Shown: piece after piece, positions 8,876 through 17,576 of the stretch | Layout: the number at the start of each line of letters is the position of its first letter | How positions within the stretch are numbered: the first letter of the stretch is position 1 | Program-made: the position numbers and the translations under genes | Notes under the pieces: generated by a model | Databases searched by the model: none | Told to the model about the DNA's origin: nothing | What the model saw: only the letters and a program-made list of their open reading frames with translations | NCBI GenBank assembly: GCA_023230525.1 | Contig: JALNXE010000005.1 | Span: 1 to 64,000, forward strand | DNA length: 64,000 bases | Direction: 5' to 3' | Source of the DNA: Desulfobulbaceae bacterium | GTDB lineage: Bacteria; Desulfobacterota; Desulfobulbia; Desulfobulbales; SURF-16

Positions 8876-9667
8876 TCATTTGATCAGCTTGCGCTTCATG
8901 GCCCCCAGGGCCAGGTAGCCGAACACCATGGTGAAGAGCAGCAGGTAGGCCAGGTTCAAGGCCAGACGGGACTCACTGGCCCCGATACAGAAGAATCGGG
9001 TCAGCTCCACCAGATGGTAGAGCGGAAAGACGAGCGAGAAAACCTCAGCCCAGTGCGGGATGCCGGAAACCGGGAAAAAGGTGCCGGAAAAGAGAAACAT
9101 GGGGGTGATGAACAGAAATATCGGCAGGTTGAACATGTCAATAGTGGGGACAATGCCGGTAAAGAACATGCCGATGGAGGCAAAAGCCAACCCCCCGAGA
9201 AAGGCGAGCGGGATGCACAGCAGAGCCCCCGGAAAATTGGCGTAGCCGATGGGAATGAGCACCACGAGCATCACGGCCACCGCAGCCATGGCCTTGGACG
9301 CTGCCCAGACGATCTCGGCGACGATGATCTCCTCGACGGACATCGGCGTGGCCAGAATGCCGTCGAATGTTTTCTGGTAGTACATGCGCACGAAAGAGGA
9401 GTAAGTCGTCTCAAAAAAGGCGTTCCACATGCAGGCCGTGGCCACCAGGGCCGGGGCCATGAACCTGGTGTATTCCAACTGCAGGCCGGCGTAATGCACC
9501 CGACCAACGAGCCCGGAGAAGCCCAGCCCGAAGGCCAGGATATAAAAGGCGGGTTCGAGCAGCGGCACCAGGAAATTGACTTTCCAGATGCGGTGGTAGG
9601 TGAGCAGGTTCCTGAACCAGATGTGGCGGAAGCGCAGGGAGATGTCGGCAAGTCTCACCCGGTTCAT
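8876..9667 (-). CDS. ABC-2 type transporter permease (NodJ-like)
   Basis: A 263-residue integral membrane protein of the ABC-2 permease family with six hydrophobic segments (for example FLVPLLEPAFYILAFGLGF, ALLCIPLAFLGGLAFASIG and LPIFLFITPMFLFSGTFFPV). The motif FLFSGTFFPVSGIPHWAE is characteristic of the NodJ/DrrB exporters of lipids, oligosaccharides or drugs. Its start overlaps the stop of the ATPase gene by 4 bases (ATGA), indicating translational coupling. The pair would form a homodimeric or heterodimeric exporter in the inner membrane. The substrate cannot be deduced; no biosynthetic genes are adjacent. Confidence 0.88.
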   Translation of the reverse strand: MNRVRLADISLRFRHIWFRNLLTYHRIWKVNFLVPLLEPAFYILAFGLGFSGLVGRVHYAGLQLEYTRFMAPALVATACMWNAFFETTYSSFVRMYYQKTFDGILATPMSVEEIIVAEIVWAASKAMAAVAVMLVVLIPIGYANFPGALLCIPLAFLGGLAFASIGMFFTGIVPTIDMFNLPIFLFITPMFLFSGTFFPVSGIPHWAEVFSLVFPLYHLVELTRFFCIGASESRLALNLAYLLLFTMVFGYLALGAMKRKLIK

Positions 9668-10572
9668 TCGCGCAGCCCCCTGCCGGTCAGGCGCAGAAAC
9701 ACGTCTTCCAGGTTGCCGGCGCGGAAACGGCAGGACTCCACGCAGAACCTCTCGCGGATCTGGCTCTCCAGCTCCCCGTGCGGTTCGGCATAGATGATGA
9801 TCCGCTCCCCCAGGTCGTCATGCTCGACCTTCTTCTCCCTGATATAGCCTTTCAAATCCTCGCCCGGCCCGTCGATCTCGATGACGCTTTCAGCGGCGTG
9901 CCGGGTGATCAGCTCCCGCGGCCGCCCCTCGGAGATGATCCGGCCGTGATCCATGATCACCAGCCGCTCGCACAGATGCTCCGCCTCGTCCATGTAATGG
10001 GTGGTGAGCACCATGGTCAGCCCGCGCTTCTTGAGTTCCAGGAGCCTGTCCCACACCTGGTGCCTGGACTGGGGATCGAGCCCGGTGGTGGGCTCGTCCA
10101 GGATGAGCAGCTCGGGTTCGGCCATCAGGGCCCGGGCCAGCTGCAGCCGCTTGGCCAGCCCGCCGGAAAGCTCCATCACCTTGGCCCCCCGCTTGCCGGT
10201 GAGGGCGAAAAAGTCGAGCAGCCCCTCGGCCCGGCTGCGGGCCTCGGTCGGCTTCATCTCAAAATAGCGGGCATAGAGCAGCAGATTCTGCTCCACGGTC
10301 AGATCGGGATCAAGGGTGTTCTCCTGCTGGCAGACCCCCAGCCGCGAACGGATCTGCCGCCAGTCTGCGCCGATGTCCAGGCCGAAGATGGCCAGCTCGC
10401 CGGCCGTCAGGGGGGAAAAGCCGTAGATCATGCGGATGGTGGAGGTCTTGCCCGCGCCGTTGGGGCCGAGCAGGGCGAAGAATTCCCCCCGCGCCACCGC
10501 GAAACTCACGTCATCCACGGCGGTGAATGGACCGAACCGTTTGACTACGTGCCGGGCCTCAATGATGTTCAT
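9664..10572 (-). CDS. ABC transporter ATP-binding protein (NodI-like)
   Basis: A 302-residue ATPase with Walker A LLGPNGAGKTSTIRM, Q-loop GVCQQENTLDPDLTVEQNLL, signature LSGGLAKRLQLARAL, Walker B LLILDEPTTGLDP and H-loop LTTHYMDEAEHL. The C-terminal 80 residues after the nucleotide-binding domain match the DrrA/NodI extension. The order ATPase then permease with 4-base overlap is the standard nodIJ/drrAB arrangement. The gene is first in its two-gene operon; upstream is the 3' flank of htpG, which has its own hairpins. Likely role: energising export by the membrane partner. Confidence 0.9.
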   Translation of the reverse strand: MNIIEARHVVKRFGPFTAVDDVSFAVARGEFFALLGPNGAGKTSTIRMIYGFSPLTAGELAIFGLDIGADWRQIRSRLGVCQQENTLDPDLTVEQNLLLYARYFEMKPTEARSRAEGLLDFFALTGKRGAKVMELSGGLAKRLQLARALMAEPELLILDEPTTGLDPQSRHQVWDRLLELKKRGLTMVLTTHYMDEAEHLCERLVIMDHGRIISEGRPRELITRHAAESVIEIDGPGEDLKGYIREKKVEHDDLGERIIIYAEPHGELESQIRERFCVESCRFRAGNLEDVFLRLTGRGLRE

Positions 10573-10742
10573 GTCTGGTCAGTCGGGTGGAGATGATTGG
10601 TGACAGTTTTTTCTCTGCCTTGACGGTTCGCTATCCGGCCGGCCCGGCTGCCCGCAAAGCGCAGCACCGACCGGCATGATCCGCATATCACATAACAATC
10701 AGTTACCCTTATCCGGGGATCTTTGTCAATGCAAAACAGCGT

Positions 10743-10794
10743 GGCGGCCTTTCTGGAAGATGGCCGCCGACAGCAGCGCGGGCAGGCCCGCGCT
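10743..10794. terminator. Two GC-rich hairpins downstream of htpG
   Basis: The 285-base gap between the ABC ATPase start and the htpG stop holds two consecutive inverted repeats. One is at about 10743-10768 with arms GGCGGCC / GGCCGCC. The other is at 10775-10794 with arms AGCGCGGGC / GCCCGCGCT and a 2-base loop. They lie 60-110 bases past the htpG stop on the minus strand. Neither is followed by a T tract, so they are more likely 3'-end stabilisers or Rho-assisted ends than classic terminators. Confidence 0.45.
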
Positions 10795-10856
10795 TGCCGA
10801 TTTCCACCCTTTTCCGCCTTGCGCTGGAAGAAAAATCCTTACCGGCTCGGCAGCCC

Positions 10857-12734
10857 TCATTCGCTCTTCTTCTGCACCGCCCGTTCCAGGATCTGGTAAC
10901 TGCGCTCCACCATGTCACGGGGCTCAATCATCAGGCCGGCCTGGATCATGGCGTTGTCATAGATCTGCCGAACAATGGTTCCGGCGAATTCCTCGTCCGC
11001 CACCCGCAGGTCGGCCAGTCCCTTGATCAGCGGGTGCGCGGTATTGATCTCCAGGTTCTTGCCGGCTATCTTATGCTCCACGTTGGTGGCCCGCATGACC
11101 CGTTCCATGCTGCTGGTGAAAAAGCCGTCCGGATTGACGATCATGGCCGGGCTGTCCACCAGCCGCTTGGAGATGGCCACCTCCTTGACCTTGTCGCCCA
11201 GCACATCCTTCATCCATTTGGTGAGCGTCTGGGCAATGGGCTCATCGAGCTTGCCGGCTGCGGCCGCCTCTTTTTCCCCCTGGTCCTCTCCGGTTTTTTC
11301 CGGCAGCTTCAGATCGGCCCGGTCGGCGGAAACCAACTTCTTGCCCTCATATTCGTGCAGATGGCTGAAGACAAAGTCATCGATGGGCTCCATGGTATAG
11401 ATGATTTCCACGTCGCGCCGTTTGAAAACCTCGGAATAGGGGCCTGTTTCGATGGCATGGCGGGTGGGGCCGTTGATGTAATAAATCTCCGTCTGCCCCT
11501 CCTTCATCCGGGCAACATAGTCATCCAGGGAGATGAGTTTGCCCTCCTCGGATTTTGATGACTCAAAACGCAGCAGTTTGGCCAGATCATCCCGGTGGGT
11601 ATAATCCATGGTGGCCCCTTCCTTCAGGAAGATGCCGAAGGTCTTCCAGAATTTTTCATACTGTTCCGCCTCGTTTTTCGCCTGATCCTTGAGAAATTTC
11701 AGGAAACGGCTGGAGATGACCTTTTTCAGCTTGGCCACCAGGGCATTATCCTGCAGGGCCTGGCGGGAGATATTCAGCGGCAGGTCCTCGCTGTCAACCA
11801 CCCCTTTAAGAAAACGCAGCCATTCTGGCAGGATGTTCTTGCTGTGCTGTTCGATGAGCACCTTCTGGCAGTAAAGACTGACGCCGGGCTCCATCCGGCC
11901 GAAACCCATCAGCTCCATATTATCCTGGGGTACAAAGAGCAGGGACTTGATGGCCAGCGGGGCGTCGGCGCTGAAGTGGAAATAACTGAGCGGCTCATCA
12001 AAGGCGTTGGCGATGAACTTGTAAAACTCATGGTACTCCTCGGCCTTGATATCCTCTTTGCCCTTGGTCCACAGGGCCTGCACCGTGTTGACCTTCTCCC
12101 CGCCCACCTTGATGGGAAAGCTGACAAAGTTGGAGTACTGCTTGATGATGCGCTTGATGGTTTCCTCTTTGGCATAATCAAAGGCCTCGTCGCCCAGCTC
12201 GATGATCACCTTGGTGCCCCGGTGCAGACCGCTTTCCGGGGTAAGGGTAAAGTTGCCGGTGCCGTCGGATGCCCACTCATAGCCCTCCGCATCAACCTGG
12301 TAGGAACGGGACTGGACCCGCACCCTTTTGGCCACCATGAAGGCCGAATAAAAACCCACGCCGAACTGGCCTATCAGGTTGACCTCATTCTGCTGGGCCT
12401 GGTCCAGCTCGGTGAGAAAGGTCTTGGAGCCGGAATGGGCAATGGTGCCGAGATTATGCTCCAGCTCGTCCCGGGTCATGCCGATGCCCGAGTCGGTTAC
12501 GGTCAGGGTATGCTCCTGGTCACTCACACTGATGTTTATCTCCAGGGGAGCGTCGGCATCGAACACCTCTGCTTCCATGAGCTGCTGGTGCCTGAATTTT
12601 TCCAGGGCATCCGCGGCGTTGGAGATGAGTTCCCGCAGAAAAATCTCTTTTTCCGTATAAAGCGAGTGGATGACGATATCGAGCAGCTTCTTGACTTCAG
12701 CCTGAAATTCTTTTGTTTCCGTTTTTTCTGTCAT
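10857..12734 (-). CDS. htpG: Molecular chaperone HtpG (bacterial Hsp90)
   Basis: A 625-residue Hsp90 homologue. I chose the ATG at 12734 because GGAG lies 7 bases upstream; the ATG at 12740 would leave only one base between it and the GGAG. The N-terminal ATPase domain has LRELISNAADALEKFRHQ (box with the catalytic E and N), VTDSGIGMTRDEL, SGSKTFL and IGQFGVGFYSAFMVA. The middle domain has the ATP-sensing region FLKGVVDSEDLPLNISR. The C-terminal dimerisation domain is complete and ends KKSE. It is a cytosolic stress chaperone. I saw no sigma-32 promoter upstream; instead a dispersed repeat lies about 50 bases before the gene. Confidence 0.96.
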   Translation of the reverse strand: MTEKTETKEFQAEVKKLLDIVIHSLYTEKEIFLRELISNAADALEKFRHQQLMEAEVFDADAPLEINISVSDQEHTLTVTDSGIGMTRDELEHNLGTIAHSGSKTFLTELDQAQQNEVNLIGQFGVGFYSAFMVAKRVRVQSRSYQVDAEGYEWASDGTGNFTLTPESGLHRGTKVIIELGDEAFDYAKEETIKRIIKQYSNFVSFPIKVGGEKVNTVQALWTKGKEDIKAEEYHEFYKFIANAFDEPLSYFHFSADAPLAIKSLLFVPQDNMELMGFGRMEPGVSLYCQKVLIEQHSKNILPEWLRFLKGVVDSEDLPLNISRQALQDNALVAKLKKVISSRFLKFLKDQAKNEAEQYEKFWKTFGIFLKEGATMDYTHRDDLAKLLRFESSKSEEGKLISLDDYVARMKEGQTEIYYINGPTRHAIETGPYSEVFKRRDVEIIYTMEPIDDFVFSHLHEYEGKKLVSADRADLKLPEKTGEDQGEKEAAAAGKLDEPIAQTLTKWMKDVLGDKVKEVAISKRLVDSPAMIVNPDGFFTSSMERVMRATNVEHKIAGKNLEINTAHPLIKGLADLRVADEEFAGTIVRQIYDNAMIQAGLMIEPRDMVERSYQILERAVQKKSE

Positions 12735-12783
12735 TGCCATACTCCATTGAACTGATTTTATCTATGATTCTGATATGATAAGC

Positions 12784-12913
12784 TAAGCCGTTGTAAAAAA
12801 AATGTCCTCATCTGGCTGGTAAAACGGCACTCTTTTCAGTACCCCCTTGAGGGGTATAAGGAGCCGTAACGAAATGGTTCAGAAAGCCGAGGTTATTTCG
12901 TAACGGCTCCTAA
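12784..12913 (+). repeat. Dispersed structured repeat, copy A (type 1 core, with cassette)
   Basis: This 130-bp element starts TAAGCCGTTGTAAAA and ends TTTCGTAACGGCTCCTAA, which are inverted relative to one another. Inside it, GGAGCCGTAACGAAAT pairs with the terminal ATTTCGTAACGGCTCC (one mismatch) around a 17-base loop. It has the same core as copy D (GTCCTCATCTGGCTGGTAAAA) and shares with copy C a 28-bp insert containing the palindrome ACCCC-CTTG-AGGGGT. It lies in the 480-bp gap between htpG and the ThiC-family gene. The rest of that gap (12914-13219) has a weak hairpin at 12992-13006 and no recognisable thiamine or cobalamin riboswitch. Confidence 0.8.
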
Positions 12914-13219
12914 TCATGCTGACGCAACCCTGATGCGGGTAAGCGGATGAATTTGTGAGCGTAAGATAATCATCAAACCGGCTCTGTCAACCCTGGCCCT
13001 GCCAGGAACAGTTCTCTCTTTTTTTAAGTTGCATACCGGTATGGCTGCTGGTATTATTTTTAATTTTTCATTACATAACATATTTTATAATCAACCACCC
13101 ACTACCCCAACCTGCCAATCTTGCCGGTCTTGCAGAGGTTGCTCCGCAGCAATCTGCGCTGCAGCAGAGCCTGCCGTTTCCCGGTATATTTCCTGACCAC
13201 GGCAATAAGGAGAAAATAG

Positions 13220-14530
13220 ATGACGATACGAGAAGATGCCATAAACCGGAAAACGACTGCCATTTTCGAGCAATGCGCCAAGAATGAAGGAATATCGCCG
13301 CAGGCCCTGATGGAAGGGGTGGCCCAGGGGGTCATGGCCATCCCCAAGAATAAAAACCATGATTTCGAGCGCATCATGGCGGTGGGCAAGGGCCTTGCCA
13401 CCAAGGTCAATGCCAATATCGGCGCCTCCCGGGACATGCCGGGCCTTGATCAGGAGCTGGAAAAACTCTGCGTTTCGCTTAAGGCCGGCGCCGATACGGT
13501 CATGGATCTCAGCATGGGGGAAAACCTCAACGAGGTGCGCCGGGGCATTCTTGCCCGCTGCCCCGTGCCCCTGGGCACGGTGCCGGTTTACCAGACCGTG
13601 GCCGACGTGGTGGAACGGCAGAAAAAGGAAATCGGCGAAGTGACCGTTGATCAGATGCTGGCCACCATCGAACAGCAGGCCAGGGACGGGGTTGATTTCA
13701 TGACCATTCACTGCGGCCTGACCAGGGATTCCCTGACCCGGTTGAAGAAACACGAGCGCCTCATGGGGGTGGTCAGCCGGGGAGGCTCCTTTACCATCGA
13801 ATGGATGGCTTACAACAACAAGGAAAACCCCTTTTATGAGCACTTTGACCGGATCATGGCCATCCTGCGGGAATACGAAGTGACCATCAGCCTGGGCGAC
13901 GGCCTGCGGCCCGGCTGTCTGGCCGACGCCACCGACCGGGGCCAGATCCAGGAGCTGATCCATCTCGGCGAGCTGACCCAGCGGGCCTGGGATGCCGGTG
14001 TGCAGGTTATTGTCGAAGGGCCGGGCCACATGCCCATGGACCAGATCCAGGCCAACATGCTGCTGCAGAAACGCCTCTGCCACGGCGCCCCCTTCTATGT
14101 GCTCGGGCCCCTGGTGACGGATATCGCCCCGGGCTATGATCATATCACCGGCGCCATCGGCGGGGCCATTGCCGCCGCGGCCGGCGCCGACTATCTCTGT
14201 TACGTCACCCCGGCCGAGCATCTCAAACTGCCCTCGGCCGAGGATGTGCGGGATGGGGTGATCGCCTCCCGCATCGCCGCCCACGCAGCCGACATTGCCA
14301 AGGGAGTGCCCGGCGCCCTGGACAAGGATATCGCCATGGCCAAATGCCGCAACCGGCTGGACTGGAAAGGGCAGATCGACTTGTCCCTTGATCCTGACAA
14401 GGCTCTGCGCTATCGTGAGGAGGGAAACTCTTACAAGGGAGATGCCTGCAGCATGTGCGGCTCCTACTGCGCCATCAAGGTTTATAAAAAGGCCACCCTG
14501 CCCGGCCGCGGCGGCCCGGATGAAAAATAA
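13220..14530 (+). CDS. thiC: ThiC-family radical SAM enzyme (phosphomethylpyrimidine synthase or BzaF)
   Basis: A 436-residue ThiC-family protein with AAGGAG 7 bases before ATG 13220. Family motifs: KVNANIGAS, MDLSMGENLNEVRRGI, PLGTVPVYQ, DFMTIHCGLTRDS, VSRGGSF, SLGDGLRPGCLADATD, VEGPGHMPMDQI and the iron-sulfur motif CSMCGSYC. ThiC makes the thiamine pyrimidine from AIR; the paralogue BzaF makes 5-hydroxybenzimidazole for cobamides from the same substrate. The cluster motif is C-x2-C-x3-C, one residue shorter than the E. coli form C-x2-C-x4-C. There are no thiamine or cobalamin genes beside it and no riboswitch is visible, so ThiC versus BzaF remains open. Confidence 0.8.
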   Translation: MTIREDAINRKTTAIFEQCAKNEGISPQALMEGVAQGVMAIPKNKNHDFERIMAVGKGLATKVNANIGASRDMPGLDQELEKLCVSLKAGADTVMDLSMGENLNEVRRGILARCPVPLGTVPVYQTVADVVERQKKEIGEVTVDQMLATIEQQARDGVDFMTIHCGLTRDSLTRLKKHERLMGVVSRGGSFTIEWMAYNNKENPFYEHFDRIMAILREYEVTISLGDGLRPGCLADATDRGQIQELIHLGELTQRAWDAGVQVIVEGPGHMPMDQIQANMLLQKRLCHGAPFYVLGPLVTDIAPGYDHITGAIGGAIAAAAGADYLCYVTPAEHLKLPSAEDVRDGVIASRIAAHAADIAKGVPGALDKDIAMAKCRNRLDWKGQIDLSLDPDKALRYREEGNSYKGDACSMCGSYCAIKVYKKATLPGRGGPDEK

Positions 14531-14550
14531 CTTCCTTTCGGAGGTCTGTC

Positions 14551-14883
14551 ATGGCTGATATTTTCACGCCTGTGGTGGATTTTATCAACTACACCCAGTT
14601 GCTTGCGCAAATACGGCAGGTTGATGTCAAAGGTCTCTTCACCAACCCCTGGTTTCTCGTACCCTTCATCGCCCAGATCGGCTGGTGGTTCTACAAGCAG
14701 GCGCTGAACAGCCTGGTCTGCACCGCCATGGCCATCGGCGTCTGGTGGTTCTCCGGCACCAGCTATGCCCAGCAGCTGGTCATCGATGGCGAGCTGCAGC
14801 TCGGCAAGGTCCTGCCCGTGGCCGGGGTCGGCCTGGTGGTGATCGTGCTGCTGGTCTATCTCTTTTTCATCCGCTCCGATTGA
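14551..14883 (+). CDS. Small membrane protein of unknown function
   Basis: A 110-residue protein with a good ribosome binding site (CGGAGG, 7 bases before ATG 14551), 20 bases after the ThiC-family gene. It has three hydrophobic stretches: NPWFLVPFIAQIGWWFY, LVCTAMAIGVWWFSGTSYA and LPVAGVGLVVIVLLVYLFF. It ends in a short charged tail (IRSD). No family is recognised. Its stop almost touches the GTG start of the glycosylase gene (2-base gap), so the three genes are probably co-transcribed, without an evident shared role. Confidence 0.75.
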   Translation: MADIFTPVVDFINYTQLLAQIRQVDVKGLFTNPWFLVPFIAQIGWWFYKQALNSLVCTAMAIGVWWFSGTSYAQQLVIDGELQLGKVLPVAGVGLVVIVLLVYLFFIRSD

Positions 14884-14885
14884 CC

Positions 14886-15542
14886 GTGTCCACTCTTGCC
14901 GATATCTACGCCGCCCTCTTTGACCATTTCGGCCCGCAGCAATGGTGGCCAGGTGAGACCCCTTTTGAGGTGCTGGTGGGGGCGGTGCTCACCCAGAATA
15001 CCAACTGGACCAATGTCAGCCGCGCCATTGCCAATCTGAAAGAAGAGAATCTCCTCAGCTTCGCCACCCTTGCCCGTCTGCCGGAAGACGAGCTGGCGGA
15101 AAAAATCCGGCCCTCCGGATACTTCAACCTCAAGGCCAGGCGCCTCAAGAATCTGCTTGCCCTGATCAGACAGGAAGAGCCCGACGGGGACCTGGATCTC
15201 TTTTTTGACCGGGAAACCGCCGTTCTGCGGGAAAAGCTGCTCTCCGTCAAAGGCATCGGCCCGGAAACCGCAGACTCCATCCTGCTTTATGCCGCCGGCA
15301 AACCCGTTTTTGTGGTGGATGCCTATACCTACCGCATGCTGGTGCGGCATGGCCTCATCGGCGAAGAAACAAACTATGGCGAGATGCAGGAGCTGTTCAT
15401 GGACAATTTGCCCGCTGATGTAAACCTTTTCAATGAATATCACGCGCTGATCGTGCGGCTGGGTAAGGAGTACTGCAAAAAAAGCCGGCCCCGCTGCCAG
15501 CAATGCCCTTTACGGCAATTCGAACCCCTGCTCGTTGACTGA
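14886..15542 (+). CDS. HhH-GPD DNA glycosylase, endonuclease III-like
   Basis: A 218-residue helix-hairpin-helix glycosylase; the GTG at 14886 is used because the preceding frame belongs to the membrane gene. It has the endonuclease III-type N-terminus (PFEVLVGAVLTQNTNW) and the hairpin LLSVKGIGPETADSILLYA. The catalytic aspartate is in VVDAYTYRM. The lysine that makes endonuclease III a lyase is replaced by glutamate (GPETAD in place of GxKTAN), so it should be a monofunctional glycosylase, perhaps of the MagIII alkylpurine group. The iron-sulfur loop has only three cysteines (C-x6-C-x2-C); the fourth is missing because the protein ends RQFEPLLVD. Confidence 0.82.
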   Translation: MSTLADIYAALFDHFGPQQWWPGETPFEVLVGAVLTQNTNWTNVSRAIANLKEENLLSFATLARLPEDELAEKIRPSGYFNLKARRLKNLLALIRQEEPDGDLDLFFDRETAVLREKLLSVKGIGPETADSILLYAAGKPVFVVDAYTYRMLVRHGLIGEETNYGEMQELFMDNLPADVNLFNEYHALIVRLGKEYCKKSRPRCQQCPLRQFEPLLVD

Positions 15543-15581
15543 TACCCCCATGCCGCCCCCATGAATCTGCAAGGATCACAA

Positions 15582-17309
15582 ATGTTCACCCGCCTTACCC
15601 CCATGACCTTGTCACTGCTCATGTGCACCCTTCTCGCCCTGGTCCTGTTCTCCATGCCTCAGCTCTTGCCGGCCGAGGAGCAGCAGGCCTTGACCGCCGC
15701 TGATCTCATCAAAGAGAGATTCACCAGCGAAGATGCACGCTCCTGGGTGACCACCGGGGGAGACTCGGTCTATTCCTATGATATGGCCGCGGTATTTTAC
15801 CAGAAGCGGGATTTCCAGCCGGCATGGGCAGGCAGCGACAGCCGCTTTGCCCAGGCTGATGACCTGCTCAGCGCCATCCGCCAGGCCCACGAGGAAGGCT
15901 TGCCCCCTGAATACTACCATATCAAGGCCATTGAAGCCCTGCTGGCTGCCCTGCGCACCAGGCAGGAAAACAATCTCATCCCTGATCCCGCCATGGTGGC
16001 AGATCTTGATGTACTGCTTACCGACACCTTTCTCCTGCTGAGCTGCCATCTGTCCAACGGCTGCATCAACCCCATCATGCTCAAGGCGGAATGGTTCGCC
16101 CACAATGAAAAAATGGACGTGACCGCGGTGCTGGAAAAATCCCTCGCGGAAAACCGCATCAAAGAGACCTTGAGCGACCTGCCGCCAAAAGAAAAGCTTT
16201 ACACCAGACTGCGGCAGGCCCTGGTTCGGTACCGGCAGCTGGCGGCCCAGTACCCGGAGTGGCCGGAGATCCCCTTCGCCAGACCGCCGTTAAAAACGGA
16301 TATGCGTGACAAATGGATTCCGGCCATCAGGCAGCGGTTGGCGGTGCTGGGTGACCTGCCGGCCGGGGAAAACATGGGTGATCAGCTTTACGATACGGCC
16401 TTGGCCAGGGCGGTGATCAGCTTCCAAAAAAGACACGGCCTTGAGGCCGACGGCGTTATCGGCGCGCAAACCTTCAGTGCCATCAATGTTTCGCCGGCCA
16501 AACGGGTGCGTCAGATAGAGATCAACCTGGAACGGCTGCGCTGGAGTTTCAGAAATCCCGGCAAACGCTATCTCCTGGTCAATATAGCAAATTTTACGCT
16601 TGAGGTGATTGAAGAGGGCGAAACGGTAATGACCATGCCGGTGGTGGTGGGCAAACCCTTCTGGGACACCCCGGTTTTCAGCCGGAAAATGAGCTATCTG
16701 GTGCTGAATCCGCCATGGAACATCCCCCGGAGCATCGCGGTCGAGGAAATCCTGCCGAAGGTGCGCCGGGATCGTCATTACCTGCTCAAAAACAACATCA
16801 AAGTGCTGCAGAACGGCAACCCCATTGATGGCAATAAACTGCAGTCCATTGAATGGTCACGGCTCAGTATTGACAATTTCCCCTACCAGTTGCGCCAGGA
16901 CCCCGGTCCGCTGAACCCCTTGGGCCGCATCAAATTCATGTTTCCCAACCAGTTTGACGTCTACCTGCACGACTCCCCCAATAAGGGGCTTTTCCAACGT
17001 AATGTCCGGGCCTTCAGCCATGGCTGCATCCGCATCGAAAAACCGGTTGAACTGGCGATATATCTGTTGCGCGACAGCAAAAAATGGACAAGCGAGCAGA
17101 TCCTTGCCGCCCTCAAAGAGGGCAAGGAACAGATTGCGAACCTGCCGCAACCTGTTCCCGTGCACCTCCTCTACCTGACCGCCTGGGTTGACGACAATAA
17201 TATCCCGCAATTTCGTAATGATATTTACGGAAGAGACACCATGCTTGATGAATCCCTGCCGGGAAATCCGCTGCCGGCAGAAGGGGGAAACAACCCCAAA
17301 GCGCCGTAA
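15582..17309 (+). CDS. L,D-transpeptidase (YcbB/LdtD-like)
   Basis: A 575-residue exported enzyme. I selected ATG 15582 since AAGGA lies 6 bases upstream; it then starts with a signal peptide or anchor (LSLLMCTLLALVLFSMPQ). A scaffold region is followed by a peptidoglycan-binding domain near residues 265-305 (AVISFQKRHGLEADGVIG). The YkuD catalytic domain follows, with FSHGCIRIEKP and nucleophile C482. LdtD enzymes form 3-3 cross-links in periplasmic peptidoglycan. Downstream, after a repeat element, is a MepK-like peptidase; E. coli has the same neighbours (ycbB-ycbK), which supports both calls. Confidence 0.9.
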   Translation: MFTRLTPMTLSLLMCTLLALVLFSMPQLLPAEEQQALTAADLIKERFTSEDARSWVTTGGDSVYSYDMAAVFYQKRDFQPAWAGSDSRFAQADDLLSAIRQAHEEGLPPEYYHIKAIEALLAALRTRQENNLIPDPAMVADLDVLLTDTFLLLSCHLSNGCINPIMLKAEWFAHNEKMDVTAVLEKSLAENRIKETLSDLPPKEKLYTRLRQALVRYRQLAAQYPEWPEIPFARPPLKTDMRDKWIPAIRQRLAVLGDLPAGENMGDQLYDTALARAVISFQKRHGLEADGVIGAQTFSAINVSPAKRVRQIEINLERLRWSFRNPGKRYLLVNIANFTLEVIEEGETVMTMPVVVGKPFWDTPVFSRKMSYLVLNPPWNIPRSIAVEEILPKVRRDRHYLLKNNIKVLQNGNPIDGNKLQSIEWSRLSIDNFPYQLRQDPGPLNPLGRIKFMFPNQFDVYLHDSPNKGLFQRNVRAFSHGCIRIEKPVELAIYLLRDSKKWTSEQILAALKEGKEQIANLPQPVPVHLLYLTAWVDDNNIPQFRNDIYGRDTMLDESLPGNPLPAEGGNNPKAP

Positions 17310-17451
17310 TATCCGCGGGGCGCGCAGAAAAACAGCCCATTTTCAGCTGAGGCAGCAACATTTACTTTGCTCGAGGCAGGTGATATGCTAAGATTTATTT
17401 CGTGGCTTTCACCCAGGCCCGGTCATCCATCCCCTATAACCTGAAACCCGC

Positions 17452-17555
17452 TAAGCCGTTGTAAAAAATAACATGGCCAGAGAAATGCGCGGAACGGCAT
17501 AAGGAGCCGTAACGAAATTGAAAAAACGACCATGTTATTTCGTAACGGCTCCTAA
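17452..17555 (+). repeat. Dispersed structured repeat, copy B (type 2 core, no cassette)
   Basis: A 104-bp element starting TAAGCCGTTGTAAAAAATAA and ending TTATTTCGTAACGGCTCCTAA. The type 2 core has ACATGGCCAGAG on the left and GACCATGT on the right, so the terminal inverted repeat extends to about 20 bases with few mismatches. The internal GGAGCCGTAACGAAAT is identical to copies A and D. It separates the transpeptidase and MepK-like genes; its right end is 21 bases before the start codon of the latter. Confidence 0.8.
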
Positions 17556-17576
17556 GCACCTGTGAGGCTCCTATCC

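Noticed and set aside
12914..13219. Possible TPP or cobalamin riboswitch upstream of the ThiC-family gene
   Set aside because: The conserved THI-box segments and the B12-box are not found; only a weak hairpin at 12992-13006 is present.
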